Source: Manduca sexta
Taxonomy: Eukaryota; Arthropoda; Insecta; Lepidoptera; Sphingidae
DNA length: 64,000 bases
NCBI RefSeq assembly: GCF_014839805.1
Contig: NC_051128.1
Location: 10,802,466 to 10,866,465, forward strand
Direction: 5' to 3'
Position 1 is the stretch's first letter. The number at the start of each line of letters is the position of its first letter. The notes beneath the pieces are model-generated. The model was not told where the DNA came from, did no database searches, and was given only the letters and a program-made list of their open reading frames with translations. This document shows positions 61,118-64,000 of the stretch, piece after piece. The position numbers were made by a program, and so were the translations under genes.

Positions 61118-63145
61118 GTGGGACCGTTGTATCCCTTAACGAAACTAAAAGGACCAATTGCTTGGACTCAGAAGTATGAGCAAATACGTACTGCTATAAT
61201 ACGTATTCTAACATCCGAACCGGTATTAACTATTTTTGATCCCGAACTACCAGTAGAATTGCACACGGACGCGAGTTCTGAAGGTTACGGGGCGATCCTT
61301 ATTCAAAAGAAAAATAATCTTCCTCATGTCGTGGAGTATTATAGCCGACGTACGTCAGAAGCGGAATCACGTTACCATTCGTACGAACTGGAGACGTTAG
61401 CGGTTGTGCGAGCGGTAGAACACTTCCGGCATTATCTTTACGGTAAACATTTCTTAGTTTTTACGGATTGTAACTCACTTAAGGCTTCAAAGTCAAAAAA
61501 AGATCTTACGCCCCGCGTTCATAGGTGGTGGGCTGTTTTGCAGGCGTATGATTTTGAAATTATATATCGTGAGGGGCGGTGTATGGAACACGCCGATTAC
61601 CTTTCGCGAAATCCTCTACCTAATAATGTTGACATAGTAAGCGAGAACTCATTGACAAAGAAAGTTCAATATGTTGAGCTTCATCAAGATTGGCTTTCCG
61701 TCGAACAAAAACGTGATAGTGAGATACAAGATCTTATCACGAAACATAATGATCATAGTTTTCCCGATTCAATAGCTCAGTCATATGATGTTAGAGAAGG
61801 TATTCTTTATAGAAAAATCTGTCGATATAAAGTAGTTTCTTGGTTGCCAGTAGTGCCGCGGTCCTTAATTTGGACATTAATTAATCATACCCATAATGAA
61901 ATCCAGCATCTAGGCAAAGACAAAACATTAGATAAACTGTATGAACAATACTGGTTTCCACAGATGTCGAAATGCGTGCGTAAATTTGTAGATTCGTGTA
62001 TTATTTGCAAAGCGTCGAAGGGTCCATCGGGAGCTCAACCCATTCAACTTCACCCAATTCCTAAAGTACCAGTGCCGTGGCATACCATCCATATAGATTT
62101 TACGGGAAAGCTCAGCGGGAAGAGCGACCGAAAGGAATACTGCTCAGTGATTATCGATGGTTTCACCAAATATGTTCTATTAGAACATACTTCTTCTCTT
62201 GACGCCAAAAGCGCGATACACGCTCTTCGCAAAGCAGTTTGTCTTTTTGGGGCACCTAAGCGAATAATTGCTGACCAAGGTCGTTGCTATATCAGCTCTG
62301 ATTTTAAGAGTTTTTGCGCTCAGCATAAGATTCAACTTCACTTTATCGCGACGGGTTCCAGTAGAGCAAATGGGCAGGTAGAAAGGGTTATGCGCACTCT
62401 TAAAAGTTTGTTAACTATTGTTGAGAACGACCCCAATAAGACGTGGCGTGACGAACTAGGAAATATCCAACTCGCACTCAACAGTACTAAATCCACCGTG
62501 ACTAAATATTCACCTACTGAACTTATGTTAGGGATTCGCGCTCAGTCATTGGGCATGTCAAAACTAAATTCTGAAGCCCATGGTCAGCAAGAACGTTTAG
62601 ATCTCGACACTATTCGGGACGCAGCGTCTACGAATATTCAAAAAGCAGCAAGGTCTGAGGCACGCCGCTTTAATAGAGGTCGCGCAATAATAAAACAGTT
62701 CTACAAGGGTGATTTCGTATTTCTTAAAAATAGCGAACGAAACCAAACTAAATTGGATAGAAAATTTAGAGGTCCATTTATTGTAACTGCGGTACTAGAC
62801 AACGACCGGTATGAATTAAAAAGCTTAGGCGGTTCTCATCGAGTATATAAGTATACCCACGAGAATTTACGCTCAGTGCCTCAGGGTCACGATGGTTTAC
62901 TTGAAATTACAACAAATCTTTTGAACTGTGACGAGGCCGAGACGGCGACAGACGATGAAGCGTCAGTTGATCTAGTAAACGTAACTACACCCGATCAGGT
63001 TGATACTTTACTTCCAAATAACTATGACACCTTGACCGTGTGCTCGGATACAATGTCCGCCGATTCCCGTACTCTCACAGCTGGTTCAGACACTCTTAGT
63101 GTACATTCGGATGAGGTCATATGGGATGAAGAAGTGGTGTCTTAG
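61118..63145 (+). CDS. Retrotransposon RNase H-integrase (frame 2)
   Basis: Lies one base forward of the first frame. The sequence aligns in style from about 61,040, so the Met at 61,118 is only the first ATG and not a natural start. RNase H: HTDASSEGYGA with Asp codon at 61,268. Integrase: HHCC zinc domain (about 61,890-62,015), catalytic Asp at 62,096, Asp at 62,273 and Glu at 62,381, giving the D,D-35-E spacing. A GPF-type C-terminal module (RKFRGPFIV) is followed by an acidic Thr/Ser/Asp-rich tail. No chromodomain. All catalytic residues are present. No envelope frame follows. Confidence 0.85.
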   Translation: MGPLYPLTKLKGPIAWTQKYEQIRTAIIRILTSEPVLTIFDPELPVELHTDASSEGYGAILIQKKNNLPHVVEYYSRRTSEAESRYHSYELETLAVVRAVEHFRHYLYGKHFLVFTDCNSLKASKSKKDLTPRVHRWWAVLQAYDFEIIYREGRCMEHADYLSRNPLPNNVDIVSENSLTKKVQYVELHQDWLSVEQKRDSEIQDLITKHNDHSFPDSIAQSYDVREGILYRKICRYKVVSWLPVVPRSLIWTLINHTHNEIQHLGKDKTLDKLYEQYWFPQMSKCVRKFVDSCIICKASKGPSGAQPIQLHPIPKVPVPWHTIHIDFTGKLSGKSDRKEYCSVIIDGFTKYVLLEHTSSLDAKSAIHALRKAVCLFGAPKRIIADQGRCYISSDFKSFCAQHKIQLHFIATGSSRANGQVERVMRTLKSLLTIVENDPNKTWRDELGNIQLALNSTKSTVTKYSPTELMLGIRAQSLGMSKLNSEAHGQQERLDLDTIRDAASTNIQKAARSEARRFNRGRAIIKQFYKGDFVFLKNSERNQTKLDRKFRGPFIVTAVLDNDRYELKSLGGSHRVYKYTHENLRSVPQGHDGLLEITTNLLNCDEAETATDDEASVDLVNVTTPDQVDTLLPNNYDTLTVCSDTMSADSRTLTAGSDTLSVHSDEVIWDEEVVS

Positions 63146-63175
63146 GTGTGTTATCATTAATTCACTTTGTAGTCG

Positions 63176-63597
63176 ATCCTGGCTGAGATAGTGACATCCA
63201 TTTCTTCGAAAGGATTCACTATTCTCATCCAGATGTAGAGTTTATCCTGGTTAAGATAGTGACATCCTTTTCTTCGAAAGGATTCACTATTCTCATCCAG
63301 ATGTAGAGTTTATCCTGGTCAAGATAGTGACATCCTTTTCTTCGAAAAGGATTCACTATTCTCATCCAGATGTAGAGTTTATCCTGGTCAAGATAGTGAC
63401 ATCCTTTTCTTCGAAAGGATTCACTATTCTCATCCAGATGTAGAGTTTATCCTGGTCAAGATAGTGACATCCTTTTCTTCGAAAGGATTCACTATTCTCA
63501 TCCAGATGTAGAGTTTATCCTGGTCAAGATAGTGACATCCATTTTTCTGAAGGGATTCACTAGTCTCATCCAGAGGTAGAGTTTATCCTGGTCAAGA
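63176..63597 (+). repeat. Tandem array: six copies of a 68-bp unit
   Basis: Units begin at 63,176, 63,244, 63,312, 63,381, 63,449 and 63,517, with a partial seventh at 63,585. Spacing is 68 bases except one 69 (an extra A). Each unit carries atcctgg-t/c-aagatagtgacatcc and a small palindromic part, atccttt-tcttcg-aaaggat. The inner copies are almost identical; the first and sixth have several changes. It lies between the integrase stop and the 3' LTR. Confidence 0.9.
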
Positions 63598-63737
63598 AGT
63601 GTCGTCCGGGCCACACCTGGAAAGGTTGGTTGAAGGGATGCACTCACTTGCTCCAGATGGTATGTGTGATTTCGGCTGGTCGAAAGGACAGTGTCGTCCG
63701 GGCCACACCTGGAAAGGTTGGTTGAAGGGATGCACTC
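63598..63737 (+). repeat. Direct repeat pair of 48 bp, 92 bases apart
   Basis: The 48 bases from 63,598 (agtgtcgtccgggccacacc) are repeated exactly at 63,690-63,737. The pair directly follows the 68-bp array and forms a second, different repeat class in the same untranslated region. Confidence 0.9.
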
Positions 63738-63906
63738 GTCCGGTCCAAGTCGTAACGTGTCTAAATCTGAGTAGCATTGCATTTGATGTCGATGATCATA
63801 TTTCATTTACAAAGTCCCTTTATTGGATGGACGAGCGGTGATTGAGAACTTCTTTGGTTTCAGAAACTTACAGACGCCCGAGGACGGTCGTATGTCAGTC
63901 TGGCCG
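63738..63906 (+). other. Retrotransposon 3' untranslated region before the LTR
   Basis: No coding content. A purine-rich tract, as expected directly before a 3' LTR for plus-strand priming, is not obvious; the nearest G-rich piece is gcccgaggacgg at about 63,877-63,888. Confidence 0.5.
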
Positions 63907-64000
63907 TGACGGCGCGGCTCATAAAAGACAACTTCAAGAGTGACGTGACACCGTCAGTCACTCTAGCGGAGCGTCGTGTCGACGGTAGCGGGGCCGACCA
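63907..64000 (+). repeat. 3' LTR, truncated by window end
   Basis: Exact copy of 58,703-58,796. The end of the LTR and any target-site duplication lie outside the window. Confidence 0.85.

Larger units (their letters stand above)
58703..64000 (+). mobile_element. Ty3/Gypsy LTR retrotransposon, 3' end cut by window
   Basis: A direct LTR repeat begins at 58,703 and again at 63,907, with 94 of 94 visible bases identical. Between them are gag, protease, reverse transcriptase, RNase H and integrase in the order protease-RT-RNase H-integrase, which defines Ty3/Gypsy. There is no envelope gene. The element lies on the same strand as the host gene. The coding part is split by one frame change near 61,036-61,045. 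RT text (YPLPRIEEQI, YMDDVL) looks closest in style to the mdg3/micropia group as I recall, but subfamily assignment needs a tree. Identical LTR text suggests recent insertion. Confidence 0.9.

Noticed and set aside
63176..63737. CRISPR array
   Set aside because: Repeats are contiguous 68-bp tandem units without unique spacers, in an animal retrotransposon.

Overview
This 64 kb window is animal nuclear DNA, AT-rich with local CpG-rich islands, and most likely comes from a moth or butterfly (Lepidoptera). The clues are many short exons with GT-AG introns, several dispersed repeats of types I know from lepidopteran genomes (tRNA-derived SINE copies, the 'cgcggcttcgcccgcg' repeat, an RTE-type LINE tail) and a Ty3/Gypsy LTR retrotransposon. 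There is no bacterial gene organisation. Species cannot be decided from the sequence alone.

One host gene dominates. It lies on the + strand and has ten coding exons from 19,120 to 42,447, with the 3' end missing. Splice phases join without a break and give 5,032 codons so far. Its first two exons and the junction of exons 4 and 5 each encode a smoothelin-type motif (LL-x-x-M, then an IRA-containing basic helix), so I call it an insect smoothelin-like actin-cytoskeleton gene. Exon 4 is a single uninterrupted coding exon of 12,791 bases. It encodes about 4,260 residues of disordered Pro/Ser/Thr/Lys/Asp-rich repeats: an N-terminal YPKD-type tract, a 42-residue perfect-style duplication, a main array of about 16 units of roughly 85-120 residues, and four copies of an LLSVxDKVxKF-type motif near its end. 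The expected C-terminal calponin-homology domain is not in the window.

Layout: 1-19,119 holds no recognisable coding gene. It contains dispersed repeats, CpG-rich patches, a cluster of strong hairpins at 6.1-6.6 kb and a candidate TATA promoter plus 5' UTR exon near 18.1-18.3 kb. 19,120-42,447 is the smoothelin-like gene, with repeats in its later introns. 42,448-58,702 is a long stretch without recognised exons, presumably the next intron. It carries SINE and LINE relics and a CpG-rich candidate internal promoter near 45.8-46.0 kb. 58,703-64,000 is a young-looking Ty3/Gypsy element in the same orientation as the host gene. It has identical LTR segments, gag-protease-RT in one frame, a one-base frame break, then RNase H-integrase in a second frame, and an unusual array of six 68-bp repeats before the 3' LTR, which runs off the window.

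The smoothelin-like protein would be expected to work on actin filaments, with short ordered motifs at each end separated by a very long, phosphorylatable flexible spacer. That role is inferred from family membership, not shown by the sequence. The retrotransposon is an independent mobile unit that has landed in or next to the gene.
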